Below are positions 8,262 to 16,795 of a stretch of DNA of 48,701 nt, in pieces. Under the pieces are notes generated by a model. The model was given only the letters and a program-made list of their open reading frames with translations. It did not search any database and was not told the origin of the DNA. Made by a program: the position numbers and the translations under genes. Within the stretch, counting starts at the first letter, position 1; the number at the start of each line of letters is the position of its first letter. The stretch covers positions 1 to 48,701 of the forward strand of contig JAJACQ010000027.1 in assembly GCA_022601435.1 (NCBI GenBank), written 5' to 3'. The DNA is from Chlamydiia bacterium. Lineage in GTDB: Bacteria > Chlamydiota > Chlamydiia > Chlamydiales > 2-12-FULL-49-11.

Positions 8262-9995
8262 ATGATTCAAAGGGCTCTTTTTTTAGTTGTTATGACATCT
8301 TCGTTATTTGGAGCTTTAATTAGTACCGAAAAAGAATTCATCTCAAAAATTTCGTCGCTGATGACAATAGGTGATCATTCAGGTGCTCGTCGGGTGAGTT
8401 TTTTAACAAAAGAGCTATATCCAAAATCTCAAAATGTGATGTCTTTATATATTCGCTCGCTTGCAAATGATGGATTATTAAAAGAGGCCTTATCTCACTT
8501 ACCGGTGATAGCAGGTGATGATGATGTGAGAAAATATTTTTCAGTACTAGAATCGATTGGTTGGAATTTTTTACTTCATGAAGAGGGGATTTCTTCTGTT
8601 TCAAATATAGCCTCATTGCTTGGAGCTTACCGTACAAGAGATGCTCGTTGCGTACATTTGTTGTTGAAAAAATTAAACTCTACAAATGCTTATGATCGAC
8701 ATTTAGCTGTTAAGCTTTGCACAGCCTATAGTGATCTTCCTTTAAAAAGAAAGATTACAGATATGCTTAAAACAGAAAAGAATTACTTTGTGAAGTTAAT
8801 GCTCATAGATGCAGCTGGAAAAATGAAGATAAAAGAGTGTGAAGAAGATCTAAGAGATATGATCTCTTCAAATTCTAAGACTTTTGAAGAGCGATGTATG
8901 GCAATAACTGCTTTGATAAGTTTAACGGATAAGCCTAAAAAAGTTGAGATTGATTCTTTGAAGTCTTCTCATAAGACTAGTATGAGAGAGCTTTGTGTTA
9001 AATTAATTACTCACTTTGAAATGAGTGAGCACTTAGATGTTTTGATTGAGCTTTTAAACGATCGTCATCCGAGCGTAAGAACAAAGGCTTTATTAGGGCT
9101 TGTCTTATTAGACAGTGATAGATCAGTGTTGAAAGGTGTGAAGAGAAAAATTCATGCTTTAGTGCAAAATGATACAATTGAGGTTTCAGAGATTGCCAAG
9201 ATTGCCTTGCTAAGTGTTAATACAGAAGAAGGGTTGGAATCATTTTCATCAAGCTTGCTTTCAACTGATGTTAAAAAAGCGCGCTTTGGGTCTCGAGTGA
9301 TTGGTTACACAGGATCTAAAGCAAATGCTTTGATTCAAAAAGTCTTTCGAGAATCTTCAGATCCAATAGTGAAAGCAAATTTATGTCTGGCTATGATCGG
9401 TAAAGATATTGATGATTTTTCTGCGGCAAAATATCTGTCGCAATTTTTAAAAGAATATAGCGGTAAGTTGATGATGCAATCAGAGTATGCCCCTTTCTTT
9501 ATTGGTATTGATGAAAGTTCAGTGCGTCATATTCCTTATATTCCAAATTATCCAAAACTAGTAGATTCCATGACAAGGCTTCAGCTTCTTTCGAAGTTAT
9601 CTATTCTAGAGGTAGAAGGTGCTTATGAGAGCATGAGAAGTTTTTTGAAAAACAAGATGTGGGGAGTTTCATCATCTGCTGCGATTATGATGTTAGAAGA
9701 TTCAAAATTAGAAGATATTGAGTTGTTAAAAGATCTTTTGAAGGATGAAGATCCTATCGTAAGGCTTCAAGCGGCTTTAGTATTGGCGTTTTATGGAAAT
9801 GATAAATCTGTAGCATCTGTGTTGGAAAAAGCTTATGATAGCGTGGATTGGGAAAAGCGGATTATGATTTTAGAAGCAATCGGAGTCATTGGAAATCGCG
9901 CTAGCATCCCATTTGTTATTGAAAAAATGAAGAAAGAATCATTTATCTTACAAAAGATGTCAGCGGCAACTTTATTACAATGTTTATACCATTAA
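8262..9995 (+). CDS. Exported HEAT-repeat protein
   Basis: The function is unknown. The 577-residue protein begins MIQRALFLVVMTSSLFGAL, a signal peptide, and then consists largely of helical HEAT/PBS-lyase-like repeats, for example RHPSVRTKALLGLVLLD at about residues 268-284 and the later DEDPIVRLQAALVLAFYGN. Such repeats act as protein-binding scaffolds, so a periplasmic or surface adaptor is plausible. I place the start at ATG 8262, after GGGAAGGGTGG, rather than the GTG at 8244 that overlaps the HIT gene, because it gives a clean signal peptide. It follows the MYG1 and HIT genes in the same direction and probably ends that operon. Confidence 0.7.
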   Translation: MIQRALFLVVMTSSLFGALISTEKEFISKISSLMTIGDHSGARRVSFLTKELYPKSQNVMSLYIRSLANDGLLKEALSHLPVIAGDDDVRKYFSVLESIGWNFLLHEEGISSVSNIASLLGAYRTRDARCVHLLLKKLNSTNAYDRHLAVKLCTAYSDLPLKRKITDMLKTEKNYFVKLMLIDAAGKMKIKECEEDLRDMISSNSKTFEERCMAITALISLTDKPKKVEIDSLKSSHKTSMRELCVKLITHFEMSEHLDVLIELLNDRHPSVRTKALLGLVLLDSDRSVLKGVKRKIHALVQNDTIEVSEIAKIALLSVNTEEGLESFSSSLLSTDVKKARFGSRVIGYTGSKANALIQKVFRESSDPIVKANLCLAMIGKDIDDFSAAKYLSQFLKEYSGKLMMQSEYAPFFIGIDESSVRHIPYIPNYPKLVDSMTRLQLLSKLSILEVEGAYESMRSFLKNKMWGVSSSAAIMMLEDSKLEDIELLKDLLKDEDPIVRLQAALVLAFYGNDKSVASVLEKAYDSVDWEKRIMILEAIGVIGNRASIPFVIEKMKKESFILQKMSAATLLQCLYH

Positions 9996-10001
9996 TTTTA
10001 C

Positions 10002-10030
10002 TTGTGACCTAAAATTTTTCATGTTAAACT
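10002..10030 (+). promoter_or_regulatory. Candidate promoter for the TyrP-like permease gene
   Basis: TTGTGA (10002-10007), 17 bases, then TAAACT (10025-10030) resembles a sigma-70 promoter. The gene's ATG begins only 9 bases after the -10, and no Shine-Dalgarno sequence is visible, so this would give an almost leaderless mRNA, or else the gene is reached by read-through from the HEAT gene. Confidence 0.35.
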
Positions 10031-10039
10031 ATCCACACT

Positions 10040-11260
10040 ATGATAGCGACTCTACATCGATTATTTTCTTATAAGATATTATCAGCATCCCTTCTTTTAG
10101 CAGGGGCGTGTATAGGTGGCGGTATTTTAGGTGTTCCTGTTGAAGCAGGTGCTCTAGGGTTTTATCCATCTGCTGCGATGTTGATAGCTGCTTGGTTATT
10201 CATGACCTTTACCGCTTTTTTATATGCAGAGTCTTCTCTTTGGATGGAAGATGATGACGCTCACGTGGTCTCTATTGCCCAGCATCTGCTTGGGAGATTT
10301 GGAGGTTGGATTGCAATAGCCATATATATTTTTATTGGCTATGCCTCTTTGGTTGCCTATAATGCTGGTGGCAGTCAATTAATAGAGCATTTTAGCTCAG
10401 CATTTTTCTCAGTTGATTTAACTCCCATGATGTCTTCTATCCTCTACGCAGTCTTGTTTGGCTCGGTCTTTTATTTCGGATCAAAAGTCTTAGGTGCGAT
10501 AAACATGGTATTGATGACAGGTTTGATTATCTCTTATTTAATGATGATCTCTATTGGAGTAGAAGGTGTTCAAGGAAAATTACTATCCCGTGGGTCGTGG
10601 GAAGGATTTTATAGCGTTATTCCATTGATGATTACTTCCTTTAGTTTTCAGATGATTGTCCCTTCAATTGCTTTATATTTAAATAAGAATGCAAAAGATT
10701 TGAAGCTTGCGATTATTGTAGGGGCGTGCCTTGCGTTGCTCTTTTATCTATTCTGGATCTTTGTAGTGATGGGAACTGTTCCAAATGAAGGGAAACTAGG
10801 ATTACAAGAAGCTCTAAAACATGGGGAAGTTGCAACAAAATCTTTGAAATACTATGCCCATCGGCCGGTTATCGGAATCTTAGGGGAGTTCTTTGCTTTT
10901 TTTGCAATAACAACCTCATACCTTGGAATAGGGTTAGGGCTATACGATTTTTTTGCAGACCTTTTTAAAGTAGAGAAAAAAGGAATGGGCAAAATTATTC
11001 TCGGACTGCTAGTTGTACTTCCTACGCTTTACATAACAATGTCATATCCCAATACATTTCTTTTTGCTCTAGATGTCTCTGGCGGTCTAGGTGATTCCAT
11101 ACTAAATGGAATATTACCAGTAGCAATGATTTGGATGGGAGCTTATGTGATCGGTTATAAACAAACCTATACCGTTATCGGATCAAAGATTGTATTATCG
11201 CTTTTATTCTTAGGTTCTATAGGTATAATTATATCCCAAATCCTAAAATGGATTCTTTAA
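10040..11260 (+). CDS. tyrP: Aromatic amino-acid permease (TyrP-like, HAAAP family)
   Basis: This is an inner-membrane transporter of the hydroxy/aromatic amino-acid permease family; chlamydial TyrP imports tyrosine or tryptophan. The 406 residues form about eleven membrane segments and begin with the family motif LLAGACIGGGILGVPVEAGA (residues 20-39). Further landmarks are SFSFQMIVPSIALYL near residue 200 and TSYLGIGLGLYDFFADLF near 290. The ATG at 10040 has no obvious ribosome-binding site. Tandem structured repeats lie directly after its stop. Substrate choice within the family is inferred from the phylum rather than seen. Confidence 0.88.
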   Translation: MIATLHRLFSYKILSASLLLAGACIGGGILGVPVEAGALGFYPSAAMLIAAWLFMTFTAFLYAESSLWMEDDDAHVVSIAQHLLGRFGGWIAIAIYIFIGYASLVAYNAGGSQLIEHFSSAFFSVDLTPMMSSILYAVLFGSVFYFGSKVLGAINMVLMTGLIISYLMMISIGVEGVQGKLLSRGSWEGFYSVIPLMITSFSFQMIVPSIALYLNKNAKDLKLAIIVGACLALLFYLFWIFVVMGTVPNEGKLGLQEALKHGEVATKSLKYYAHRPVIGILGEFFAFFAITTSYLGIGLGLYDFFADLFKVEKKGMGKIILGLLVVLPTLYITMSYPNTFLFALDVSGGLGDSILNGILPVAMIWMGAYVIGYKQTYTVIGSKIVLSLLFLGSIGIIISQILKWIL

Positions 11261-11261
11261 A

Positions 11262-11403
11262 AAGGGGTGTCTTTTGGCGTCTTTTTTCCTATTTTGGGGC
11301 TCGGAGTACTACCTGTACACTATCGCCCCAAAGGTGTGCTTTTTGGTGATCTTTACTCCATTTCGGGCCTCCGAGTACCATCATGTACACTATCGGCCCG
11401 AAC
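11262..11403 (+). repeat. Two tandem ~70-bp units, each with a covarying hairpin
   Basis: Two related units follow the permease gene. Each has a GGTGT..TTTTGG lead, then an 8-bp outer stem: TTTGGGGC/GCCCCAAA (11293-11300 with 11325-11332) in the first and TTCGGGCC/GGCCCGAA (11362-11369 with 11395-11402) in the second. Inside both is a conserved GAGTAC (5-6 bases) TGTACACTATCG, able to form an inner GTAC:GTAC pair. Stems differ in sequence but remain paired, so structure appears to be kept. They may act as a terminator or mRNA stabiliser. Confidence 0.65.
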
Positions 11404-11526
11404 TGAAGCAAATATCATCCAAAATTCACACCTTTTATATTTGAAGATGGGAGGGGGAGATCAAAACTTTTTTCGTTTGCGTAATTATGAGGTAATTATA
11501 ATTTCTTGTAATGGAAGAGGATGTTG

Positions 11527-12396
11527 TTAGGCTTCGTTATCGGAGTTGTCAGGGGGAGAAGCTGGGTCTTCTAGGTTGTTAGGAGGTTCGATTTCTTCGA
11601 TTGTGAGTGACTTTTCGTTATTGATTGTAACTGAGGTTATAGAGCCGTTTGGGTTTCGTAGTCTAAAGGGAACTTGTGACCACATCAATTCATCCATGAC
11701 TGGTTTGTTGTTTTCGTCAAAGATAGGATTGCCGTCATCATCAAATTGTTGGATTGATACAGCTGTTCTTCGATCTGCGTACATAGCAATTTGATCGTTA
11801 TAGTTTAAGTCTTGGTGATGAAATATGCGCCATTGATCCAAGCTAATATTTAAGAAAGGTTGATTTGAGACTACTGCGTAGAACAGGCAGTCAACAGCAA
11901 GTTTTTTAAGTTTTACTTGCGCTTCAAGAGGAACACAAGCGAAACTGATTGCTCTAATGTTTTCATTGGAATTTGGCATAAACCTTCTGATGATTTCTTC
12001 ATTTTCTTCATCGGCAACAGCTATTCGGGCTTCCATTACAGCTTTAGGATCTTTAATTGAGTCTTCGTCTAATTTACTTATTACTTGATTTTCTGTTTCG
12101 ATTTGGCTTAGGAGTTCTAATCGTTTTGTGTATGGTTTTGCAAAGAACAGTCCAAAGACGAATGGTATAGAGACGCCAGCAACTGTAAAAACAATTGTAA
12201 GGCCTGCAGGGAAAAATATGCTGCATAAAACAATGGCAACTACTGTAATTGCGATAAATGCAAGGATTGCAATGACTAAAAGAGCTGTTTGTTTAGTGAG
12301 CTCTTTTGTAAGTTCTGTTTTGATTTCTTCGGGTCTGCAGAGGGGGTGGTATTCATTTGATTCTGAAATTATTGATGGTGATATTGGTGAAGCCAT
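11527..12396 (-). CDS. Putative inclusion-membrane (Inc-like) protein with bilobed hydrophobic domain
   Basis: Unrecognised in detail. The 289-residue protein has no signal peptide but has a bilobed hydrophobic stretch: about residues 39-63 (LLVIAILAFIAITVVAIV) and 66-88 (LTIVFTVAGVSIPFVFGLF), separated by only a few residues including a proline and glycine. That paired-helix hairpin is the hallmark of chlamydial Inc proteins, which are type III-secreted into the vacuole membrane. The remaining 200 residues are hydrophilic and end in an acidic, proline-rich tail (IEEIEPPNNLEDPASPPDNSD). It is the last minus-strand gene after sufE, 59 bases downstream. Alternatively it is an ordinary two-helix inner-membrane protein. 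Confidence 0.5.
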   Translation of the reverse strand: MASPISPSIISESNEYHPLCRPEEIKTELTKELTKQTALLVIAILAFIAITVVAIVLCSIFFPAGLTIVFTVAGVSIPFVFGLFFAKPYTKRLELLSQIETENQVISKLDEDSIKDPKAVMEARIAVADEENEEIIRRFMPNSNENIRAISFACVPLEAQVKLKKLAVDCLFYAVVSNQPFLNISLDQWRIFHHQDLNYNDQIAMYADRRTAVSIQQFDDDGNPIFDENNKPVMDELMWSQVPFRLRNPNGSITSVTINNEKSLTIEEIEPPNNLEDPASPPDNSDNEA

Positions 12397-12455
12397 AAAA
12401 CTCTCCTAGTTAAGAGGTGTCGATTTTAGTATTTTCTATATTTTAAGTGTTAGCC

Positions 12456-12857
12456 CTAAATATATTTTGAACTGATTAACTGCATTTTTTTAAATAAGTT
12501 AGAGATGCCTATTTGACGATTTAGTGAAATTTTTTTTAAAATAGGTAAATTTTGAAAGACAGTTAAAGGCTGTGTAAACAGAGATTTTGGTTCTTCGTTT
12601 GAATATATATATGTAAGAAGGGCAGCAAGACCTTTTGAGATGAGGGCATCAGAGTGAATAAAAAATTCTATTTTCCCATTTTCAAGTGTATGAAAAAGGT
12701 AGAGTCTACTTTGGCAGCCATGGACAAGATTTTCATCAACCAATTGATCTTTAGGAAAGGGTTTATTGTTTTCTCCAAATTTGATTATTTCTTGATAGGC
12801 TTCTTTTTCGGTTTTTTGAGAAAGAAGTGTTATGATGTCATCAATTTTTTGCTGCAT
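12456..12857 (-). CDS. sufE: SufE-family cysteine desulfurase accessory protein
   Basis: SufE accepts persulfide sulfur from the SufS cysteine desulfurase and hands it to the SufBCD scaffold for Fe-S cluster assembly in the cytoplasm. The 133-residue protein has the SufE core with LVHGCQSRLYL (residues 44-54), where Cys48 is the sulfur-accepting cysteine, and the downstream FFIHSDALISKGLAALLTYIY segment. The length is normal. It starts 2 bases after the stop of the upstream EEP-domain gene, so the two are co-transcribed. The pairing with an exported EEP protein has no obvious functional logic. Confidence 0.9.
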   Translation of the reverse strand: MQQKIDDIITLLSQKTEKEAYQEIIKFGENNKPFPKDQLVDENLVHGCQSRLYLFHTLENGKIEFFIHSDALISKGLAALLTYIYSNEEPKSLFTQPLTVFQNLPILKKISLNRQIGISNLFKKMQLISSKYI

Positions 12858-12859
12858 TT

Positions 12860-14077
12860 TTAAGTTGTCCTGTCTAAATATATTTGAGAAGCAATTGGTT
12901 TATGGTCACTCATATTAGATGAATGTGAGTTTAATTCGATAGATTTAATTGGAAGATTTTGAATGGTCTCTTGATTTTCAGATTTAATTGCAATCCAGTC
13001 AATTCGTGTATTAAGTATTTGCCATGGGCTTGTACAAGTTGCCTCTAGGTGAGAGTTGTAGTCGAGATAGAAATCATTTTCCTTGAGTATGTTTAGTCTT
13101 GGATGAGTGGCGCATACATTGGAGTCCATAGCAATGATCTTAATGTCTGCAAAGGTGTTGTTAAGAGCTTTTATAGTCATATGTAATTGTTCATTGCCTT
13201 TAGCAGCATCTGAGATGTTGGTTTCTGAGTTGAATTCCTCTAAAAAAGGGTTGCATCCTGTTAGATGGGCGCTTGCTACAGAGATAGTTTTTTTTGTCTG
13301 ATTGTCAAAAAGATTTACAATAAAAGCACCGGAAAGATCTTGAACAGTGTCTTTAACTAAACTAAATCGTGTTTTATCCCAGGCAACTCCATTGAGTGAG
13401 TGTTTAGAGTTTGAGTATAGAGTGTCATATTTATCTGGTAAAGATTCAGTTGTTAAATAATCAGCTTCTTGAAGTGCGATGATATCGTATTTAAGATGTT
13501 CTCTAAAAATTCTTTTTGCCATTGCTTCTCGAGCTTTAGTCAGAAGGTTAAGTGTTTGTTTGGGCGTTCTTGGAGCTTCTTCGTCTATTAGGTTTGATTT
13601 AATCAAATTTTTCATATGAGATTGCAATAATTCATATACATGAGAGTCTTTGATAACTATAGGTCTTATATTGTAAGGAGTGATGATTCTATTAGCTTTT
13701 TCATTCCAAAGATGATTAATACTTTCATTGCTAAGAGGGTTTGATGTAATATTCATCAATAATGGGGTGTATTTATTTCTTACCCATTCCTCAACAGCTG
13801 CATCTTTTTCATCATTTGAAAAAATAATCTTTAGCGCTGTGTTTTGAATCTTATCAAATTGAGCAAAAATCTCAGGGTTTTTTGCAAATCGCTCCTTTGT
13901 CACAATGCCCATAGCTACCGCTCTTAGGTAATCATAATGGTCACTTAATCCTCCACAGTTATATGAGGCGATTGTTAATGATGGCTGAGTGTGAGGTTCT
14001 TTTTGCGAGCAAAAGATGCCGGTTGAGATAATCAGTATGGCTGTAGTAAATAATATAATTTGTTTTTTTAATTTCAT
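12860..14077 (-). CDS. Exported endonuclease/exonuclease/phosphatase (EEP)-fold protein
   Basis: This is a metal-dependent phosphoesterase of the EEP superfamily, which includes DNase I, CdtB, sphingomyelinase and inositol phosphatases. All superfamily catalytic positions are visible in the 405-residue protein: ASYNCGG (Asn40), ALQEAD (Glu204), SAHLTG (His271), AMDSN (Asp318/Asn320), RIDWI (Asp360) and SDHKP (Asp391/His392). An N-terminal signal peptide (residues 1-24 or so) points to export. Between Asn40 and Glu204 lies an insert of about 160 residues, far longer than usual. The substrate, nucleic acid or phospholipid, cannot be told. It heads a minus-strand run with sufE. An intact active site plus export makes it a candidate secreted effector. 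Confidence 0.75.
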   Translation of the reverse strand: MKLKKQIILFTTAILIISTGIFCSQKEPHTQPSLTIASYNCGGLSDHYDYLRAVAMGIVTKERFAKNPEIFAQFDKIQNTALKIIFSNDEKDAAVEEWVRNKYTPLLMNITSNPLSNESINHLWNEKANRIITPYNIRPIVIKDSHVYELLQSHMKNLIKSNLIDEEAPRTPKQTLNLLTKAREAMAKRIFREHLKYDIIALQEADYLTTESLPDKYDTLYSNSKHSLNGVAWDKTRFSLVKDTVQDLSGAFIVNLFDNQTKKTISVASAHLTGCNPFLEEFNSETNISDAAKGNEQLHMTIKALNNTFADIKIIAMDSNVCATHPRLNILKENDFYLDYNSHLEATCTSPWQILNTRIDWIAIKSENQETIQNLPIKSIELNSHSSNMSDHKPIASQIYLDRTT

Positions 14078-14165
14078 GAATATCTTCCTAATAAATATTT
14101 GAAGAAGAGGTCAATTAAAAAATTTATTTCTCTTCTGATTTTTTTCTAATGCTGTAAGAAACCAG

Positions 14166-14194
14166 TTGAGTATTATATCACATTACTTTATTAT
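14166..14194 (+). promoter_or_regulatory. Candidate promoter of the infA-tuf cluster
   Basis: TTGAGT (14166-14171) and TATTAT (14189-14194) are separated by 17 bases, a good sigma-70/sigma-66-type pair (4 of 6 and 5 of 6 matches). Transcription would start near 14201, about 40 bases before infA, leaving room for the AGGAAAA ribosome-binding site. It is the only strong candidate in the divergent gap between the EEP gene and infA. Confidence 0.5.
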
Positions 14195-14240
14195 GCTACA
14201 AGATTATTGGTAGTACATTTAAAAATTAGGAAAAAAGTAT

Positions 14241-14471
14241 ATGGCAAATAAAGAAGATGTTTTAGAAGTAGAAGGCACTGTAAAAGAATTACTTCCAAAC
14301 ATGACATTTGTAGTTGTCCTTGACAACGGAATTGAGATTAAGGCTCATTTATGTGGAAAAATGAGAATGAGAAACATAAGAGTTTTAGTAGGGGATCATG
14401 TAAAAATTGAAATGTCTTCTTATGACCTTACAAAAGGAAGAATAGTATATAGAGGAAAAAAGCCAAAATAG
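14241..14471 (+). CDS. infA: Translation initiation factor IF-1
   Basis: IF-1 occupies the ribosomal A site during initiation and works with IF-2 and IF-3. The 76-residue protein is a single S1/OB fold with the diagnostic [40 protein letters not shown] and [11 protein letters not shown] elements along its length, ending in the expected basic tail. AGGAAAAAAG lies just upstream. It is the first gene of the translation/transcription cluster and is followed by tRNA-Thr and tuf, the gene order known in Chlamydia. Confidence 0.97.
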   Translation: MANKEDVLEVEGTVKELLPNMTFVVVLDNGIEIKAHLCGKMRMRNIRVLVGDHVKIEMSSYDLTKGRIVYRGKKPK

Positions 14472-14580
14472 TAAGATTTACTATTGCTCTTTTTTGAACT
14501 TTAAGTTATACTACTTCACATTCGAGAATTAAACTAAAGTATACCACAAAATGTGGGCTTAAGGATGAGGAAAAGAAAGC

Positions 14581-14652
14581 GCCCAGATAGCTCAGCGGTA
14601 GAGCACTTGCATGGTAAGCAAGCGGTCGTAGGTTCGATTCCTGTTCTGGGCA
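14581..14652 (+). tRNA. tRNA-Thr (GGT)
   Basis: A complete cloverleaf folds from 14581 to 14652. The acceptor stem pairs GCCCAGA with TCTGGGC and the discriminator is A. The anticodon stem CTTGC/GCAAG closes a 7-base loop ATGGTAA, giving anticodon GGT. The T arm contains GGTTCGATTCC. CCA is not encoded. It lies between infA and tuf, as in Chlamydia, and is probably co-transcribed with tuf. Confidence 0.95.
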
Positions 14653-14698
14653 AATAAACAAATTAAACAAAAACGGTCTTTTCGGAGGACAAACACTA

Positions 14699-15880
14699 AT
14701 GGCAAAAGAAAAATTTTCAAGAGATAAACCCCACGTAAATATTGGAACCATTGGACACGTTGATCACGGTAAAACAACACTTACCGCAGCGATTACAAAA
14801 GTTCTAGCAGAAGCAGGTGGTGCTTCATTCAAGGATTATGCGGCAATTGATAACGCACCTGAAGAGAAGGCACGTGGTATTACAATTAACTCATCACATG
14901 TTGAGTATGAAACACCAACAAGACACTACGCACACGTTGACTGCCCGGGACACGCTGACTATGTTAAAAACATGATTACAGGTGCTGCGCAAATGGATGG
15001 AGCAATTCTAGTAGTTGCTGCAACAGACGGTGCTATGCCTCAAACAAGAGAGCACATTCTTCTAGCAAAGCAGGTTGGAGTTCCTTCAATCGTTGTTTTC
15101 ATTAATAAGTGTGATCAAGTAGATGATGCTGAGCTTCTAGATTTAGTTGAAATGGAACTAGATGAGCTTTTATCTTCTCAAGGTTATAACGATACAGGTT
15201 TTGTAAGAGGTTCTGCTCTTAAAGCTTTAGAAGGTGATGCAGAGTACGTAGCTAAGATTCAAGAATTGATGACTATGGTTGATGAAAGAATTCCTACACC
15301 TGAGCGTGAAGTAGACAAGCCTTACCTAATGCCAATTGAGGACGTGTTCTCAATCGCAGGTCGTGGTACTGTTGTAACAGGCCGTGTAGAAAGAGGAATC
15401 ATTAAAGTTAATGATAAAATCGACATTGTTGGTATTAAAGAGACTCGTACTGAAGTTGTAGCTACAGGTCTTGAAATGTTTAATAAACTTCTAGATGAAG
15501 CAAGAGCGGGTGAAAACGTTGGTGTTCTTCTAAGAGGTGTTGATAAAAAAGAAGTAGAAAGAGGAATGGTTCTAGCGGCAAGCGGAACATGTAAAGCTCA
15601 TACAAAGTTTGTAGGAAGTGTTTACGTTCTAACTAAAGATGAAGGTGGAAGACATAAGCCTTTCTTCACAGGTTATAGACCTCAGTTTTACTTCAGAACT
15701 ACTGATGTAACAGGTACTGTAACTCTTACAGAAGGAACTGAGATGGTGATGCCAGGTGATAACGCAGAGATCACAGGTGAACTAATTTCTCCAGTTGCTA
15801 TGGAAGAAGGGATGCGTTTTGCTATCCGTGAAGGTGGTAGAACTATTGGAGCAGGTACTGTTTCAAAAATCATTGAATAA
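14699..15880 (+). CDS. tuf: Elongation factor Tu
   Basis: EF-Tu is the GTPase that delivers aminoacyl-tRNA to the ribosome. All GTP-binding motifs are present in the 393-residue protein: [10 protein letters not shown] (G1, residues 18-27), RGITI (switch I), DCPGHADY (G3) and NKCD (G4). Domains 2 and 3 follow, with [13 protein letters not shown] and the C-terminal [22 protein letters not shown] lies 9 bases before the ATG. It is followed within 10 bases by a strong intrinsic terminator, so much of its transcript should end there, separating high-level tuf expression from the secE-nusG ribosomal genes. Confidence 0.98.
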   Translation: MAKEKFSRDKPHVNIGTIGHVDHGKTTLTAAITKVLAEAGGASFKDYAAIDNAPEEKARGITINSSHVEYETPTRHYAHVDCPGHADYVKNMITGAAQMDGAILVVAATDGAMPQTREHILLAKQVGVPSIVVFINKCDQVDDAELLDLVEMELDELLSSQGYNDTGFVRGSALKALEGDAEYVAKIQELMTMVDERIPTPEREVDKPYLMPIEDVFSIAGRGTVVTGRVERGIIKVNDKIDIVGIKETRTEVVATGLEMFNKLLDEARAGENVGVLLRGVDKKEVERGMVLAASGTCKAHTKFVGSVYVLTKDEGGRHKPFFTGYRPQFYFRTTDVTGTVTLTEGTEMVMPGDNAEITGELISPVAMEEGMRFAIREGGRTIGAGTVSKIIE

Positions 15881-15887
15881 GTTTGGT

Positions 15888-15916
15888 AACAGGGAGCTCA
15901 AGCTCCCTGTTTTTTT
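15888..15916 (+). terminator. Rho-independent terminator after tuf
   Basis: A perfect 10-bp stem ACAGGGAGCT/AGCTCCCTGT (15889-15898 with 15901-15910) with a 2-base loop is followed by a run of seven T (15910-15916). It sits 8 bases after the tuf stop and ends 1 base before tRNA-Trp, so the tRNA and secE need read-through or another promoter. Confidence 0.9.
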
Positions 15917-15917
15917 A

Positions 15918-15990
15918 GGGTGTGTAGCTCAGTTGGCAGAGCAGCGGTCTCCAAAGCCGCAGGTCAGGGGTTCGAGGCCCTTCGCACTCG
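15918..15990 (+). tRNA. tRNA-Trp (CCA)
   Basis: A 73-base cloverleaf with acceptor stem GGGTGTG/CGCACTC (two G-T pairs) and discriminator G, which is required for tryptophan tRNAs. The anticodon loop CTCCAAA gives anticodon CCA. The T arm contains GGGGTTCGAGGCCC. CCA is not encoded. It lies between tuf and secE, as it does in Chlamydia and many other bacteria. Confidence 0.95.
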
Positions 15991-16010
15991 TTTTAAAGAA
16001 GGGAAATATT

Positions 16011-16241
16011 ATGGTGGAAGTCATAGAGGAAAAAAAGGAAGCAAAGAAAGAATCTTTTATATCTTCATTAAAAAGTGAGACAAAAAAGATTTCTTGGCCG
16101 ACAAGAAAAAGTTTGAAATCAAATGTCAAGTTGGTAATTTTATCAGTTTTTATTTTTGGTTTGGGGATTTATTGTGCAGATTTATTTGTCAATAAGGCGG
16201 TGACTGTGTTAAACTCTGTGATTTTTAGGTTGATAGGATAG
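16011..16241 (+). CDS. secE: Preprotein translocase subunit SecE
   Basis: SecE is the small essential partner that clamps SecY in the SecYEG translocon. The 76-residue protein has the conserved cytoplasmic amphipathic segment ETKKISWPTRKSLKSNVKLV (the KxxWPTR motif) followed by one membrane helix at about residues 44-66. AAGAAGGGA precedes the ATG. An in-frame extension upstream through the tRNA-Trp gene is not coding. nusG follows after 3 bases. Confidence 0.95.
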   Translation: MVEVIEEKKEAKKESFISSLKSETKKISWPTRKSLKSNVKLVILSVFIFGLGIYCADLFVNKAVTVLNSVIFRLIG

Positions 16242-16244
16242 AAA

Positions 16245-16784
16245 ATGTCAGAAAAATGGTATGTGCTTCAGGTTTATTCTGGGCGAGAAAAGAAAGTAAA
16301 AAAATCTATTGATGAGAATGTTCTTAAGGCTAATTTAAAGTCTGATATTGAAGAGGTCTATGTGCCTGTAGAGAATATTGTAGAGGTAAAAGCTGGTCAA
16401 AAAGTAATTAAAGAAAAGATTTTATGGCCCGGATATGTGTTAGTTAAAATGAATTTAACGGATGATGTCTGGCATTTTATTAAAGATGAAAATAATGTTT
16501 TAGGCTTTTTAGGTGGCGGAGCTCCTGCCCCATTAAGTGATAGAGAAGTAGATGAATTAGTAAGAAACTTAAGTGGCGATGATGGCGAGATAGTTCACAA
16601 ATACAATATAGATTGTGGTGATGTTGTAAAAATCACTGATGGTGTGTTTGTCAATCTAACTGGAACGGTAAGTGAAATCTTTCAAGATAAAGGTAAGTTA
16701 AGTGTTTTAGTATCTATTTTCGGTAGGGACACTAAGGTTGATGATCTTGAAATGTGGCAAGTTGAAAAAATAACAAATGATTAA
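16245..16784 (+). CDS. nusG: Transcription termination/antitermination factor NusG
   Basis: NusG binds RNA polymerase and Rho or ribosomal S10, and so couples transcription to termination and translation. The 179-residue protein has the N-terminal NGN domain ([17 protein letters not shown] at its start and [10 protein letters not shown] at about 61-70) and a C-terminal KOW domain ([21 protein letters not shown]). It lies 3 bases after secE and 11 bases before rplK, in a single operon. Confidence 0.97.
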   Translation: MSEKWYVLQVYSGREKKVKKSIDENVLKANLKSDIEEVYVPVENIVEVKAGQKVIKEKILWPGYVLVKMNLTDDVWHFIKDENNVLGFLGGGAPAPLSDREVDELVRNLSGDDGEIVHKYNIDCGDVVKITDGVFVNLTGTVSEIFQDKGKLSVLVSIFGRDTKVDDLEMWQVEKITND

Positions 16785-16795
16785 GGCAGGAAATA

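Noticed and set aside
11267..11530. An 87-codon plus-strand frame after the permease
   Set aside because: It consists of the two structured repeats, has no ribosome-binding site, and is better explained as noncoding repeats.
14506..14780. Minus-strand frames across tRNA-Thr and the tuf start
   Set aside because: They are antisense to a complete tRNA and a highly conserved gene.
15795..16010. Upstream extension of secE through tRNA-Trp
   Set aside because: The tRNA and terminator lie inside it, and the ATG at 16011 with a clear ribosome-binding site fits the family length.
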